Positions 1-13,558 of a stretch of 64,000 nt of DNA are shown here, piece after piece. Both the position numbers and the translations under genes were made by a program. The notes below the pieces were generated by a model. It ran no database searches and was not told the DNA's origin. It saw nothing but the letters and a program-made list of their open reading frames with translations. Source of the DNA: Cladorhizidae sp. MBARI D1340-BT2 (Eukaryota > Porifera > Demospongiae > Poecilosclerida > Cladorhizidae); assembly GCA_028752905.1 (NCBI GenBank), contig JAQNBH010000005.1, positions 2,528,328 to 2,592,327 on the forward strand, in the 5' to 3' direction. Each line of letters opens with the position of its first letter. The stretch's first letter is position 1.

Positions 1-240
1 GTAACAAACTAGCAGACCTAAACACACCTCCCAGTGTGCCTTATCCTTCACTAAGGTAGCAAACTAGCAGACCTAAACACTCCTCCCAGTGTGTCTTATC
101 CTTCACTAAGGTAGCAAACTAGCAGACCTAAACACTCCTCCCAGTGTGCCTTATCCTTCACTAAGGTAGCAAACTAGCAGACCTAAACACTCCTCCCAGT
201 GTGTCTTATCCTTCACTAAGGTAGCAAACTAGCAGACCTA

Positions 241-3200
241 TACTCCTCCCAGTGTGCCTTATCCTTCACTAAGGTAGCAAACTAGCAGACCTAAACATTC
301 CTCCCAGTGTGCCTTATCCTTCACTAAGGTAGCAAACTAGCAGACCTAAACACTCCTCCCAGTGAGCCTTATCCTTCACTAAGGTAGCAAACTAGCAGAC
401 CTAAACACTCCTCCCAGTGTGCCTTATCCTTCACTAAGGTAGCAAACTAGCAGACCTAAACACTCCTCCCAGTGTGCCTTATCCTTCACTAAGGTAGCAA
501 ACTAGCAGACCTAAACACTCCTCCCAGTGTACCTTATCCTTCACTAAGGTAGCAAACTAGCAGACCTAAACACTCCTCCCAGTGTGTCTTATCCTTCACT
601 AAGGTAGCAAACTAGCAGACCTAAACACTCCTCTCAGTGTGCCTTATCCTTCACTAAGGTAGCAAACTAGCAGACCTAAACACTCCTCCCAGTGTGCCTT
701 ATCCTTCACTAAGGTAGCAAACTAGCAGACCTAAACACTCCTCCAAGTGAGCCTTATCCTTCACTAAGGTAGCAAACTAGCAGACCTAAACACTCCTCCC
801 AGTGTGTCTTATCCTTCACTAAGGTAGCAAACTAGCAGACCTAAACACTCCTCCCAGTGTGTCTTATCCTTCACTAAGGTAGCAAACTAGCAGACCTAAA
901 CACTCCTCCCAGTGTGCCTTATCCTTCACTAAGGTAGCAAACTAGCAGACCTAAACACTCCTCCCAGTGAGCCTTATCCTTCACTAAGGTAGCAAACTAG
1001 CAGACCTAAACACTCCTCCCAGTAGTGTGCCTTATCCTTCACTAAGGTAGCAAACTAGCAGACCTAAACACTCCTCCCAGTGTGTCTTATCCTTCACTAA
1101 GGTAGCAAACTAGCAGACCTAAACACTCCTCCCAGTGAGCCTTATCCTTCACTAAGGTAGCAAACTAGCAGACCTAAACACTCCTCCCAGTGTGTCTTAT
1201 CCTTCACTAAGGTAGCAAACTAGCAGACCTAAACACTCCTCCCAGTGAGCCTTATCCTTCACTAAGGTAGCAAACTAGCAGACCTAAACACTCCTCCCAG
1301 TGAGCCTTATCCTTCACTAAGGTAGTAAACTAGCAGACCTAAACACTCCTCCCAGTGTACCTTATCCTTCACTAAGGTAGCAAACTAGCAGACCTAAACA
1401 CACCTCCCAGTGTGCCTCATTCTTCACTAAGGTAGCAAACTAGCAGACCTAAACACTCCTCCCAGTGTGCCTTATCCTTCACTAAGGTAGCAAACTAGCA
1501 GACCTAAACACTCCTCCCAGTGAGCCTTATCCTTCACTAAGGTAGCAAACTAGCAGACCTAAACACTCCTCCCAGTGTGCCTTATCCTTCACTAAGGTAG
1601 CAAACTAGCAGACCTAAACACTCCTCCCAGTGTGCCTTATCCTTCACTAAGGTAGCAAACTAGCAGACCTAAACACTCCTCCCAGTGTGTCTTATCCTTC
1701 ACTAAGGTAGCAAACTAGCAGACCTAAACACTCCTCCCAGTGTGTCTTATCCTTCACTAAGGTAGCAAACTAGCAGACCTAAACACTCCTCCCAGTGTGC
1801 CTTATCCTTCACTAAGGTAGCAAACTAGCAGACCTAAACACTCCTCCCAGTGTGTCTTATCCTTCACTAAGGTAGCAAACTAGCAGACCTAAACACTCCT
1901 CCCAGTGCGCCTTATCCTTCACTAAGGTAGCAAACTAGCATACCTAAACACTCCTCCCAGTGTGCCTTATCCTTCACTAAGGTAGCAAACTAGCAGACCT
2001 AAACACTCCTCCCAGTGTGCCTTATCCTTCACTAAGGTAGCAAACTAGCAGACCTAAACACTCCTCCCAGTGTGCCTTATCCTTCACTAAGGACAGCAAA
2101 CTAGCAGACCTAAACACTCCTCCCAGTGAGCCTTATCCTTCACTAAGGTAGCAAACTAGCAGACCTAAACACTCCTCCCAGTGTGCCTTATCCTTCACTA
2201 AGGTAGGAAACTAGCAGACCTAAACACTCCTCCCAGTGAGCCTTATCCTTCACTAAGGTAGCAAACTAGCAGACCTAAACACTCCTCCCAGTGTGTCTTA
2301 TCCTTCACTAAGGTAGCAAACTAGCAGATCTAAACACTCCTCCCAGTGTCTTATCCTTCACTAAGGTAGCAAACTAGCAGACCTAAACACTCCTCCCAGT
2401 GTGTCTTATCCTTCACTAAGGTAGCAAACTAGCAGACCTATACTCCTCCCAGTGTGCCTTATCCTTCACTAAGGTAGCAAACTAGCAGACCTAAACATTC
2501 CTCCCAGTGTGCCTTATCCTTCACTAAGGTAGCAAACTAGCAGACCTAAACACTCCTCCCAGTGAGCCTTATCCTTCACTAAGGTAGCAAACTAGCAGAC
2601 CTAAACACTCCTCCCAGTGTGCCTTATCCTTCACTAAGGTAGCAAACTAGCAGACCTAAACACTCCTCCCAGTGTGCCTTATCCTTCACTAAGGTAGCAA
2701 ACTAGCAGACCTAAACACTCCTCCCAGTGTACCTTATCCTTCACTAAGGTAGCAAACTAGCAGACCTAAACACTCCTCCCAGTGTGTCTTATCCTTCACT
2801 AAGGTAGCAAACTAGCAGACCTAAACACTCCTCTCAGTGTGCCTTATCCTTCACTAAGGTAGCAAACTAGCAGACCTAAACACTCCTCCCAGTGTGCCTT
2901 ATCCTTCACTAAGGTAGCAAACTAGCAGACCTAAACACTCCTCCAAGTGAGCCTTATCCTTCACTAAGGTAGCAAACTAGCAGACCTAAACACTCCTCCC
3001 AGTGTGTCTTATCCTTCACTAAGGTAGCAAACTAGCAGACCTAAACACTCCTCCCAGTGTGTCTTATCCTTCACTAAGGTAGCAAACTAGCAGACCTAAA
3101 CACTCCTCCCAGTGTGCCTTATCCTTCACTAAGGTAGCAAACTAGCAGACCTAAACACTCCTCCCAGTGAGCCTTATCCTTCACTAAGGTAGCAAACTAG

Positions 3201-6200
3201 CAGACCTAAACACTCCTCCCAGTAGTGTGCCTTATCCTTCACTAAGGTAGCAAACTAGCAGACCTAAACACTCCTCCCAGTGTGTCTTATCCTTCACTAA
3301 GGTAGCAAACTAGCAGACCTAAACACTCCTCCCAGTGAGCCTTATCCTTCACTAAGGTAGCAAACTAGCAGACCTAAACACTCCTCCCAGTGTGTCTTAT
3401 CCTTCACTAAGGTAGCAAACTAGCAGACCTAAACACTCCTCCCAGTGAGCCTTATCCTTCACTAAGGTAGCAAACTAGCAGACCTAAACACTCCTCCCAG
3501 TGAGCCTTATCCTTCACTAAGGTAGTAAACTAGCAGACCTAAACACTCCTCCCAGTGTACCTTATCCTTCACTAAGGTAGCAAACTAGCAGACCTAAACA
3601 CACCTCCCAGTGTGCCTCATTCTTCACTAAGGTAGCAAACTAGCAGACCTAAACACTCCTCCCAGTGTGCCTTATCCTTCACTAAGGTAGCAAACTAGCA
3701 GACCTAAACACTCCTCCCAGTGAGCCTTATCCTTCACTAAGGTAGCAAACTAGCAGACCTAAACACTCCTCCCAGTGTGCCTTATCCTTCACTAAGGTAG
3801 CAAACTAGCAGACCTAAACACTCCTCCCAGTGTGCCTTATCCTTCACTAAGGTAGCAAACTAGCAGACCTAAACACTCCTCCCAGTGTGTCTTATCCTTC
3901 ACTAAGGTAGCAAACTAGCAGACCTAAACACTCCTCCCAGTGTGTCTTATCCTTCACTAAGGTAGCAAACTAGCAGACCTAAACACTCCTCCCAGTGTGC
4001 CTTATCCTTCACTAAGGTAGCAAACTAGCAGACCTAAACACTCCTCCCAGTGTGTCTTATCCTTCACTAAGGTAGCAAACTAGCAGACCTAAACACTCCT
4101 CCCAGTGCGCCTTATCCTTCACTAAGGTAGCAAACTAGCATACCTAAACACTCCTCCCAGTGTGCCTTATCCTTCACTAAGGTAGCAAACTAGCAGACCT
4201 AAACACTCCTCCCAGTGTGCCTTATCCTTCACTAAGGTAGCAAACTAGCAGACCTAAACACTCCTCCCAGTGTGTCTTATCCTTCACTAAGGTAGCAAAC
4301 TAGCAGACCTAAACACTCCTCCCAGTGTGCCTTATCCTTCACTAACTTAGCAAACTAGCAGACCTAAACACTCCTCCCAGTGTGTCTTATCCTTCACTAA
4401 GGTAGCAAACTAGCAGACCTAAACACTCCTCCCAGTGTGCCTTATCCTTCACTAAGGTAGCAAACTAGCAGACCTAAACACTCCTCCCAGTGTGTCTTAT
4501 CCTTCACTAAGGTAGCAAACTAGCAGACCTAAACACTCCTCTCAGTGTGCCTTATCCTTCACTAAGGTAGCAAACTAGCAGATCTAAACACTCCTCCCAG
4601 TGTCTTATCCTTCACTAAGGTAGCAAACTAGCAGACCTAAACACTCCTCCCAGTGTGCCTTATCCTTCACTAACTTAGCAAACTAGCAGACCTAAACACT
4701 CCTCCCAGTGTGTCTTATCCTTCACTAAGGTAGCAAACTAGCAGACCTAAACACTCCTCCCAGTGTGCCTTATCCTTCACTAAGGTAGCAAACTAGCAGA
4801 CCTAAACACTCCTCCCAGTGTGTCTTATCCTTCACTAAGGTAACAAACTAGCAGACCTAAACACACCTCCCAGTGTGCCTTATCCTTCACTAAGGTAGCA
4901 AACTAGCAGACCTAAACACTCCTCCCAGTGTGTCTTATCCTTCACTAAGGTAGCAAACTAGCAGACCTAAACACTCCTCCCAGTGTGCCTTATCCTTCAC
5001 TAAGGTAGCAAACTAGCAGACCTAAACACTCCTCCCAGTGTGTCTTATCCTTCACTAAGGTAGCAAACTAGCAGACCTATACTCCTCCCAGTGTGCCTTA
5101 TCCTTCACTAAGGTAGCAAACTAGCAGACCTAAACATTCCTCCCAGTGTGCCTTATCCTTCACTAAGGTAGCAAACTAGCAGACCTAAACACTCCTCCCA
5201 GTGAGCCTTATCCTTCACTAAGGTAGCAAACTAGCAGACCTAAACACTCCTCCCAGTGTGCCTTATCCTTCACTAAGGTAGCAAACTAGCAGACCTAAAC
5301 ACTCCTCCCAGTGTGCCTTATCCTTCACTAAGGTAGCAAACTAGCAGACCTAAACACTCCTCCCAGTGTACCTTATCCTTCACTAAGGTAGCAAACTAGC
5401 AGACCTAAACACTCCTCCCAGTGTGTCTTATCCTTCACTAAGGTAGCAAACTAGCAGACCTAAACACTCCTCTCAGTGTGCCTTATCCTTCACTAAGGTA
5501 GCAAACTAGCAGACCTAAACACTCCTCCCAGTGTGCCTTATCCTTCACTAAGGTAGCAAACTAGCAGACCTAAACACTCCTCCAAGTGAGCCTTATCCTT
5601 CACTAAGGTAGCAAACTAGCAGACCTAAACACTCCTCCCAGTGTGTCTTATCCTTCACTAAGGTAGCAAACTAGCAGACCTAAACACTCCTCCCAGTGTG
5701 TCTTATCCTTCACTAAGGTAGCAAACTAGCAGACCTAAACACTCCTCCCAGTGTGCCTTATCCTTCACTAAGGTAGCAAACTAGCAGACCTAAACACTCC
5801 TCCCAGTGAGCCTTATCCTTCACTAAGGTAGCAAACTAGCAGACCTAAACACTCCTCCCAGTAGTGTGCCTTATCCTTCACTAAGGTAGCAAACTAGCAG
5901 ACCTAAACACTCCTCCCAGTGTGTCTTATCCTTCACTAAGGTAGCAAACTAGCAGACCTAAACACTCCTCCCAGTGAGCCTTATCCTTCACTAAGGTAGC
6001 AAACTAGCAGACCTAAACACTCCTCCCAGTGTGTCTTATCCTTCACTAAGGTAGCAAACTAGCAGACCTAAACACTCCTCCCAGTGAGCCTTATCCTTCA
6101 CTAAGGTAGCAAACTAGCAGACCTAAACACTCCTCCCAGTGAGCCTTATCCTTCACTAAGGTAGTAAACTAGCAGACCTAAACACTCCTCCCAGTGTACC

Positions 6201-9200
6201 TTATCCTTCACTAAGGTAGCAAACTAGCAGACCTAAACACACCTCCCAGTGTGCCTCATTCTTCACTAAGGTAGCAAACTAGCAGACCTAAACACTCCTC
6301 CCAGTGTGCCTTATCCTTCACTAAGGTAGCAAACTAGCAGACCTAAACACTCCTCCCAGTGAGCCTTATCCTTCACTAAGGTAGCAAACTAGCAGACCTA
6401 AACACTCCTCCCAGTGTGCCTTATCCTTCACTAAGGTAGCAAACTAGCAGACCTAAACACTCCTCCCAGTGTGCCTTATCCTTCACTAAGGTAGCAAACT
6501 AGCAGACCTAAACACTCCTCCCAGTGTGTCTTATCCTTCACTAAGGTAGCAAACTAGCAGACCTAAACACTCCTCCCAGTGTGTCTTATCCTTCACTAAG
6601 GTAGCAAACTAGCAGACCTAAACACTCCTCCCAGTGTGCCTTATCCTTCACTAAGGTAGCAAACTAGCAGACCTAAACACTCCTCCCAGTGTGTCTTATC
6701 CTTCACTAAGGTAGCAAACTAGCAGACCTAAACACTCCTCCCAGTGCGCCTTATCCTTCACTAAGGTAGCAAACTAGCATACCTAAACACTCCTCCCAGT
6801 GTGCCTTATCCTTCACTAAGGTAGCAAACTAGCAGACCTAAACACTCCTCCCAGTGTGCCTTATCCTTCACTAAGGTAGCAAACTAGCAGACCTAAACAC
6901 TCCTCCCAGTGTGCCTTATCCTTCACTAAGGACAGCAAACTAGCAGACCTAAACACTCCTCCCAGTGAGCCTTATCCTTCACTAAGGTAGCAAACTAGCA
7001 GACCTAAACACTCCTCCCAGTGTGCCTTATCCTTCACTAAGGTAGGAAACTAGCAGACCTAAACACTCCTCCCAGTGAGCCTTATCCTTCACTAAGGTAG
7101 CAAACTAGCAGACCTAAACACTCCTCCCAGTGTGTCTTATCCTTCACTAAGGTAGCAAACTAGCAGATCTAAACACTCCTCCCAGTGTCTTATCCTTCAC
7201 TAAGGTAGCAAACTAGCAGACCTAAACACTCCTCCCAGTGTGCCTTATCCTTCACTAACTTAGCAAACTAGCAGACCTAAACACTCCTCCCAGTGTGTCT
7301 TATCCTTCACTAAGGTAGCAAACTAGCAGACCTAAACACTCCTCCCAGTGTGCCTTATCCTTCACTAAGGTAGCAAACTAGCAGACCTAAACACTCCTCC
7401 CAGTGTGTCTTATCCTTCACTAAGGTAGCAAACTAGCAGACCTAAACACTCCTCTCAGTGTGCCTTATCCTTCACTAAGGTAGCAAACTAGCAGATCTAA
7501 ACACTCCTCCCAGTGTCTTATCCTTCACTAAGGTAGCAAACTAGCAGACCTAAACACTCCTCCCAGTGTGCCTTATCCTTCACTAACTTAGCAAACTAGC
7601 AGACCTAAACACTCCTCCCAGTGTGTCTTATCCTTCACTAAGGTAGCAAACTAGCAGACCTAAACACTCCTCCCAGTGTGCCTTATCCTTCACTAAGGTA
7701 GCAAACTAGCAGACCTAAACACTCCTCCCAGTGTGTCTTATCCTTCACTAAGGTAACAAACTAGCAGACCTAAACACACCTCCCAGTGTGCCTTATCCTT
7801 CACTAAGGTAGCAAACTAGCAGACCTAAACACTCCTCCCAGTGTGTCTTATCCTTCACTAAGGTAGCAAACTAGCAGACCTAAACACTCCTCCCAGTGTG
7901 CCTTATCCTTCACTAAGGTAGCAAACTAGCAGACCTAAACACTCCTCCCAGTGTGTCTTATCCTTCACTAAGGTAGCAAACTAGCAGACCTATACTCCTC
8001 CCAGTGTGCCTTATCCTTCACTAAGGTAGCAAACTAGCAGACCTAAACATTCCTCCCAGTGTGCCTTATCCTTCACTAAGGTAGCAAACTAGCAGACCTA
8101 AACACTCCTCCCAGTGAGCCTTATCCTTCACTAAGGTAGCAAACTAGCAGACCTAAACACTCCTCCCAGTGTGCCTTATCCTTCACTAAGGTAGCAAACT
8201 AGCAGACCTAAACACTCCTCCCAGTGTGCCTTATCCTTCACTAAGGTAGCAAACTAGCAGACCTAAACACTCCTCCCAGTGTACCTTATCCTTCACTAAG
8301 GTAGCAAACTAGCAGACCTAAACACTCCTCCCAGTGTGTCTTATCCTTCACTAAGGTAGCAAACTAGCAGACCTAAACACTCCTCTCAGTGTGCCTTATC
8401 CTTCACTAAGGTAGCAAACTAGCAGACCTAAACACTCCTCCCAGTGTGCCTTATCCTTCACTAAGGTAGCAAACTAGCAGACCTAAACACTCCTCCCAGT
8501 GAGCCTTATCCTTCACTAAGGTAGCAAACTAGCAGACCTAAACACTCCTCCCAGTGTGTCTTATCCTTCACTAAGGTAGCAAACTAGCAGACCTAAACAC
8601 TCCTCCCAGTGTGTCTTATCCTTCACTAAGGTAGCAAACTAGCAGACCTAAACACTCCTCCCAGTGTGCCTTATCCTTCACTAAGGTAGCAAACTAGCAG
8701 ACCTAAACACTCCTCCCAGTGAGCCTTATCCTTCACTAAGGTAGCAAACTAGCAGACCTAAACACTCCTCCCAGTAGTGTGCCTTATCCTTCACTAAGGT
8801 AGCAAACTAGCAGACCTAAACACTCCTCCCAGTGTGTCTTATCCTTCACTAAGGTAGCAAACTAGCAGACCTAAACACTCCTCCCAGTGAGCCTTATCCT
8901 TCACTAAGGTAGCAAACTAGCAGACCTAAACACTCCTCCCAGTGTGTCTTATCCTTCACTAAGGTAGCAAACTAGCAGACCTAAACACTCCTCCCAGTGA
9001 GCCTTATCCTTCACTAAGGTAGCAAACTAGCAGACCTAAACACTCCTCCCAGTGAGCCTTATCCTTCACTAAGGTAGTAAACTAGCAGACCTAAACACTC
9101 CTCCCAGTGTACCTTATCCTTCACTAAGGTAGCAAACTAGCAGACCTAAACACACCTCCCAGTGTGCCTCATTCTTCACTAAGGTAGCAAACTAGCAGAC
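241..9200. repeat. Higher-order repeats of 40, 48 and 53 monomers in the 55-bp array
   Basis: The same ordered set of rare variants recurs four times: the 2-bp loss (241, 2441, 5080, 7993), the 3-bp gain (1021, 3221, 5860, 8773) and a GCCTCATTCTTC variant (near 1414, 3614, 6253, 9166). All three markers give identical intervals of 2,200, 2,639 and 2,913 bp. After counting the indels these equal 40, 48 and 53 monomers exactly (40 x 55; 48 x 55 - 1; 53 x 55 - 2). The GTAAC variant at 1, 4840 and 7753 gives the compatible spacing 4,839 and 2,913. The pattern indicates block-wise tandem duplication after monomer divergence. The fourth block is truncated at about 9,200, where the variant order changes. 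Confidence 0.93.
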
Positions 9201-10259
9201 CTAAACACTCCTCCCAGTGAGCCTTATCCTTCACTAAGGTAGCAAACTAGCAGACCTAAACACTCCTCCCAGTGAGCCTTATCCTTCACTAAGGTAGCAA
9301 ACTAGCAGACCTAAACACTCCCCCCAGTGTGCCTTATCCTTCACTAAGGTAGCAAACTAGCAGACCTAAACACTCCTCCCAGTGAGCCTTATCCTTCACT
9401 AAGGTAGTAAACTAGCAGCCCTAAACACTCCTCCCAGTGTGTCTTATCCTTCACTAAGGTAGCAAACTAGCAGACCTAAACACTCCTCCCAGTGAGCCTT
9501 ATCCTTCACTAAGGTAGCAAACTAGCAGACCTAAACACTCCTCCCAGTGTGTCTTATCCTTCACTAAGGTAGCAAACTAGCAGACCTAAACACTCCTCCC
9601 AGTGAACCTTATCCTTCACTAAGGTAGCAAACTAGCAGACCTAAACACTCCTCCCAGTGTGCCTTATCCTTCACTAAGGTAGCAAACTAGCAGACCTAAA
9701 CACTCCTCCCAGTGAGCCTTATCCTTCACTAAGGTAGCAAACTAGCAGACCTAAACACTCCTCCCAGTGTGTCTTATCCTTCACTAAGGTAGCAAACTAG
9801 CAGACCTAAACACTCCTCCCAGTGTGTCTTATCCTTCACTAAGGTAGCAAACTAGCAGACCTAAACACTCCTCCCAGTGTGCCTTATCCTTCACTAAGGT
9901 AGCAAACTAGCAGACCTAAACACTCCTCCCAGTGAGCCTTATCCTTCACTAAGGTAGCAAACTAGCAGACCTAAACACTCCTCCCAGTGTGCCTTATCCT
10001 TCACTAAGGTAGCAAACTAGCAGACCTAAACACTCCTCCCAGTGAGCCTTATCCTTCACTAAGGTAGCAAACTAGCAGACCTAAACACTCCTCCCAGTGT
10101 GCCTTATCCTTCACTAAGGTAGCAAACGAGCAGACCTAAACACTCCTCCCAGTGTGCCTTATCCTTCACTAAGGTAGCAAACTAGCAGTCCTAAACACTC
10201 CTCCCATTGTGCCTTATCCTTCACTAAGGTAGCAAACTAGCAGACCTAAACACTCCTCC

Positions 10260-11800
10260 CAGTGAGCCTTATCCTTCACTAAGGTAGCAAACTAGCAGAC
10301 CTAAACACACCTCCCAGTGAGCCTTATCCTTCACTAAGGTAGCAAACTAGCAGACCTAAACACTCCTCCCAGTGTGCCTTATCCTTCACTAAGGTAGCAA
10401 ACTAGCAGACCTAAACACTCCTCCCAGTGTGTCTTATCCTTCACTAAGGTAGCAAACTAGCACACCTAAACACTCCTCCCAGTGTGCCTTATCCTTCACT
10501 AAGGTAGCAAACTAGCAGACCTAAACACTCCTCCCAGTGTGCCTTATCCTTCACTAAGGTAGCAAACTAGCAGACCTAAACACTCCTCCCAGTGAGCCTT
10601 ATCCTTCACTAAGGTAGCAAACTAGCAGACCTAAACACTCCTCCCAGTGTGCCTTATCCTTCACTAAGGTAGCAAACTAGCAGACCTAAACACTCCTCCC
10701 AGTGTGTCTTATCCTTCACTAAGGTAGCAAACTAGCAGACCTAAACACTCCTCCCAGTGTGTCTTATCCTTCACTAAGGTAGCAAACTAGCAGACCTAAA
10801 CACTCCTCCCAGTGTGTCTTATCCTTCACTAAGGTAGCAAACTAGCAGACCTAAACACTCCTCCCAGTGTGTCTTATCCTTCACTAAGGTAGCAAACTAG
10901 CAGACCTAAACACTCCTCCCAGTGTGCCTTATCCTTCACTAAGGTAGCAAACTAGCAGACCTAAACACTCCTCCCAGTGTGTCTTATCCTTCACTAAGGT
11001 AGCAAACTAGCACACCTAAACACTCCTCCCAGTGTGCCTTATCCTTCACTAAGGTAGCAAACTAGCAGACCTAAACACTCCTCCCAGTGAGCCTTATCCT
11101 TCACTAAGGTAGCAAACTAGCAGACCTAAACACACCTCCCAGTGAGCCTTATCCTTCACTAAGGTAGCAAACTAGCAGACCTAAACACTCCTCCCAGTGT
11201 GCCTTATCCTTCACTAAGGTAGCAAACTAGCAGACCTAAACACTCCTCCCAGTGTGTCTTATCCTTCACTAAGGTAGCAAACTAGCACACCTAAACACTC
11301 CTCCCAGTGTGCCTTATCCTTCACTAAGGTAGCAAACTAGCAGACCTAAACACTCCTCCCAGTGTGCCTTATCCTTCACTAAGGTAGCAAACTAGCAGAC
11401 CTAAACACTCCTCCCAGTGAGCCTTATCCTTCACTAAGGTAGCAAACTAGCAGACCTAAACACTCCTCCCAGTGTGCCTTATCCTTCACTAAGGTAGCAA
11501 ACTAGCAGACCTAAACACTCCTCCCAGTGTGTCTTATCCTTCACTAAGGTAGCAAACTAGCAGACCTAAACACTCCTCCCAGTGTGTCTTATCCTTCACT
11601 AAGGTAGCAAACTAGCAGACCTAAACACTCCTCCCAGTGTGTCTTATCCTTCACTAAGGTAGCAAACTAGCAGACCTAAACACTCCTCCCAGTGTGTCTT
11701 ATCCTTCACTAAGGTAGCAAACTAGCAGACCTAAACACTCCTCCCAGTGTGCCTTATCCTTCACTAAGGTAGCAAACTAGCAGACCTAAACACTCCTCCC
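10260..11800. repeat. 825-bp (15-monomer) tandem duplication in the 55-bp array
   Basis: Private variants repeat at an offset of exactly 825 bp, which is 15 x 55. These are CTAAACACAC followed by a GTGAGCC monomer (10,301 and 11,126), CACACCTAAA (10,461 and 11,286), the next GTGAGCC monomer (10,591 and 11,416), and a run of four GTGTGTC monomers (from 10,701 and from 11,526). The match ends near 10,975/11,800. This is a second, independent duplication in the part of the array not covered by the 40/48/53-monomer blocks. Confidence 0.88.
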
Positions 11801-12815
11801 AGTGAGCCTTATCCTTCACTAAGGTAGCAAACTAGCAGACCTAAACACTCCTCCCAGTGAGCCTTATCCTTCACTAAGGTAGCAAACTAGCAGACCTAAA
11901 CACTCCTCCCAGTGTGCCTTATCCTTCACTAAGGTAGCAAACTAGCAGACCTAAACACTCCTCCCAGTGTACCTTATCCTTCACTAAGGTAGCAAACTAG
12001 CAGACCTAAACACTCCTCCCAGTGAGCCTTATCCTTCACTAAGGTAGCAAACTAACAGACCTAAACACTCCTCCCAGTGAGCCTTATCCTTCACTAAGGT
12101 AGCAAACTAGCAGACCTAAACACTCCTCCCAGTGTGCCTTATCCTTCACTAAGGTAGCAAACTAGCAGACCTAAACACTCCTCCCAGTGTGCCTTATCCT
12201 TCACTAAGGTAGCAAACTAGCAGACCTAAACACTCCTCCCAGTGTGCCTTATCCTTCACTAAGGTAGCAAACTAGCAGACCTAAACACTCCTCCCAGTGT
12301 GCCTTATCCTTCACTAAGGTAGCAAACTAGCAGACCTAAACACTCCTCCCAGTGTGTCTTATCCTTCACTAAGGTAGCAAACTAGCAGACCTAAACACTC
12401 CTCCCAGTAAGCCTTATCCTTCACTAAGGTAGCAAACTAGCAGACCTAAACACTCCTCCCAGTGTGCCTTATCCTTCACTAAGGTAGCAAACTAGCAGAC
12501 CTAAACACTCCTCCCAGTGTGCCTTATCCTTCACTAAGGTAGCAAACTAGCAGACCTAAACACTCCTCCCAGTGTACCTTATCCTTCACTAAGGTAGCAA
12601 ACTAGCAGACCTAAACACTCCTCCCAGTGTCTTATCCTTCACTAAGGTAGCAAACTAGCAGACCTAAACACTCCTCCCAGTGAGCCTTATGCTTCACTAA
12701 GGTAGCAAACTAGCAGACCTAAACACTCCTCCCAGTGAGCCTTATCCTTCACTAAGGTAGCAAACTAGCAGACCTAAACACTCCTCCCAGTGAGCCTTAT
12801 CCTTCACTAAGGTAG

Positions 12816-12886
12816 CGAACTAGCAGACCTAAACACACCCAGTGTGCCTTGCATTCTTCATTAAGATAGCAAACTAGCAGACCTCA
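12816..12886. repeat. Degenerate right edge of the 55-bp array
   Basis: The last two monomers are diverged. One has GCGAAC for GCAAAC and lacks several bases around CACACCCAG; the next reads GCATTCTTCATTAAGATAG, and the array stops inside CAGACCTC. Divergent edge monomers are expected where unequal exchange no longer homogenises the array. Confidence 0.8.
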
Positions 12887-13347
12887 AAACTGTAAACCCC
12901 CTTGAGAGTTGTCTCCGGGCGCATCATGTGTCCTCCTGTGCTGCCTCTCCCCATGTGACTCGTGGTATTGTTTTAGTTCCAGAAGATTCTAAATGTTCTA
13001 ATACACGTCCACCACTTAATTTTTATTGTTGCAAAAAAGTTATTGTTGCAAATTATTGTTGCAAAAAGGCAAGTATAATGTGGTGGCTGGTGATGCAATC
13101 ACGCTACTCATGTGTTGGGTTATAATCAGAATAGGGTAAAGGACATCATCACGAAAAACATGAATAATGCATGTTCTTCACACAAACAAATCAAGCAACA
13201 CCGCAACAAGATGAGGGAACACACTTAACATCTGCTGTTTGCCAAGTCCTTGAAGGCGGCTGTAACTGACCCATGGCTGGCTCACAGTGGAACAACAAGG
13301 TACATGTATAGATTGCTAGTGTAGTGCACATATGTTAGGTAAGGTGT
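12887..13347. other. Unique spacer between the 55-bp array and the piggyBac-like element
   Basis: This is non-repetitive DNA of mixed composition. The open frames are short (longest about 65 codons, plus strand, 12,928-13,125) and show no recognisable domain or coding bias. At 13,024-13,069 there are three imperfect copies of TATTGTTGCAAA. No RNA gene, promoter or exon can be supported here. Confidence 0.6.
13024..13069. repeat. Three imperfect copies of TATTGTTGCAAA
   Basis: Copies begin at 13,024, 13,041 and 13,054 with A-rich tails of different length. It is a small local duplication with no evident function. Confidence 0.75.
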
Positions 13348-13558
13348 TTAACCGTCTCACCGCCGTATCCGCATATGGCGGAGTTGTAAATGACCGCGAC
13401 AAAAACAAATATATAAAATCGTTAGTTTTAGCTACGCATGTGCTAAATATACCTGGGGATGTCCCTTGCTTTGCTAGAGCTGGAATTAAAATAGCTGAGC
13501 TATAGTGCCTAGGTAACCAAGGTATTCGTGACGTCAAACTCAGCTGATCGATTAAAAA

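Larger units (their letters stand above)
1..12886. repeat. 55-bp satellite array (about 233 head-to-tail monomers)
   Basis: Each monomer starts near GTAGCAAACTAGCAGACC and ends near TATCCTTCACTAAG; clean starts at 1, 56 and 111 give a period of exactly 55. The array enters from the left edge, so its true length is unknown. The commonest variation is a short segment reading GTGTGCC, GTGTGTC or GTGAGCC. Rare length variants serve as markers: a 2-bp loss at 241, 2441, 5080 and 7993; a 3-bp gain at 1021, 3221, 5860 and 8773; a 1-bp gain near 2091 and 6930; and a 2-bp loss at about 2347, 4602, 7187 and 7511. All monomers share one orientation. I see no open frame, gene or RNA in it. It is ordinary non-coding satellite by appearance, and no known family was recognised. 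Confidence 0.97.

Noticed and set aside
1..12886. CRISPR array
   Set aside because: The whole 55-bp unit repeats; there are no unique spacers, and the same holds for the 57-bp array. The context is eukaryotic.
12928..13125. 65-codon plus-strand frame
   Set aside because: It crosses a local triple repeat (TATTGTTGCAAA) and has no domain, coding bias or splice context.
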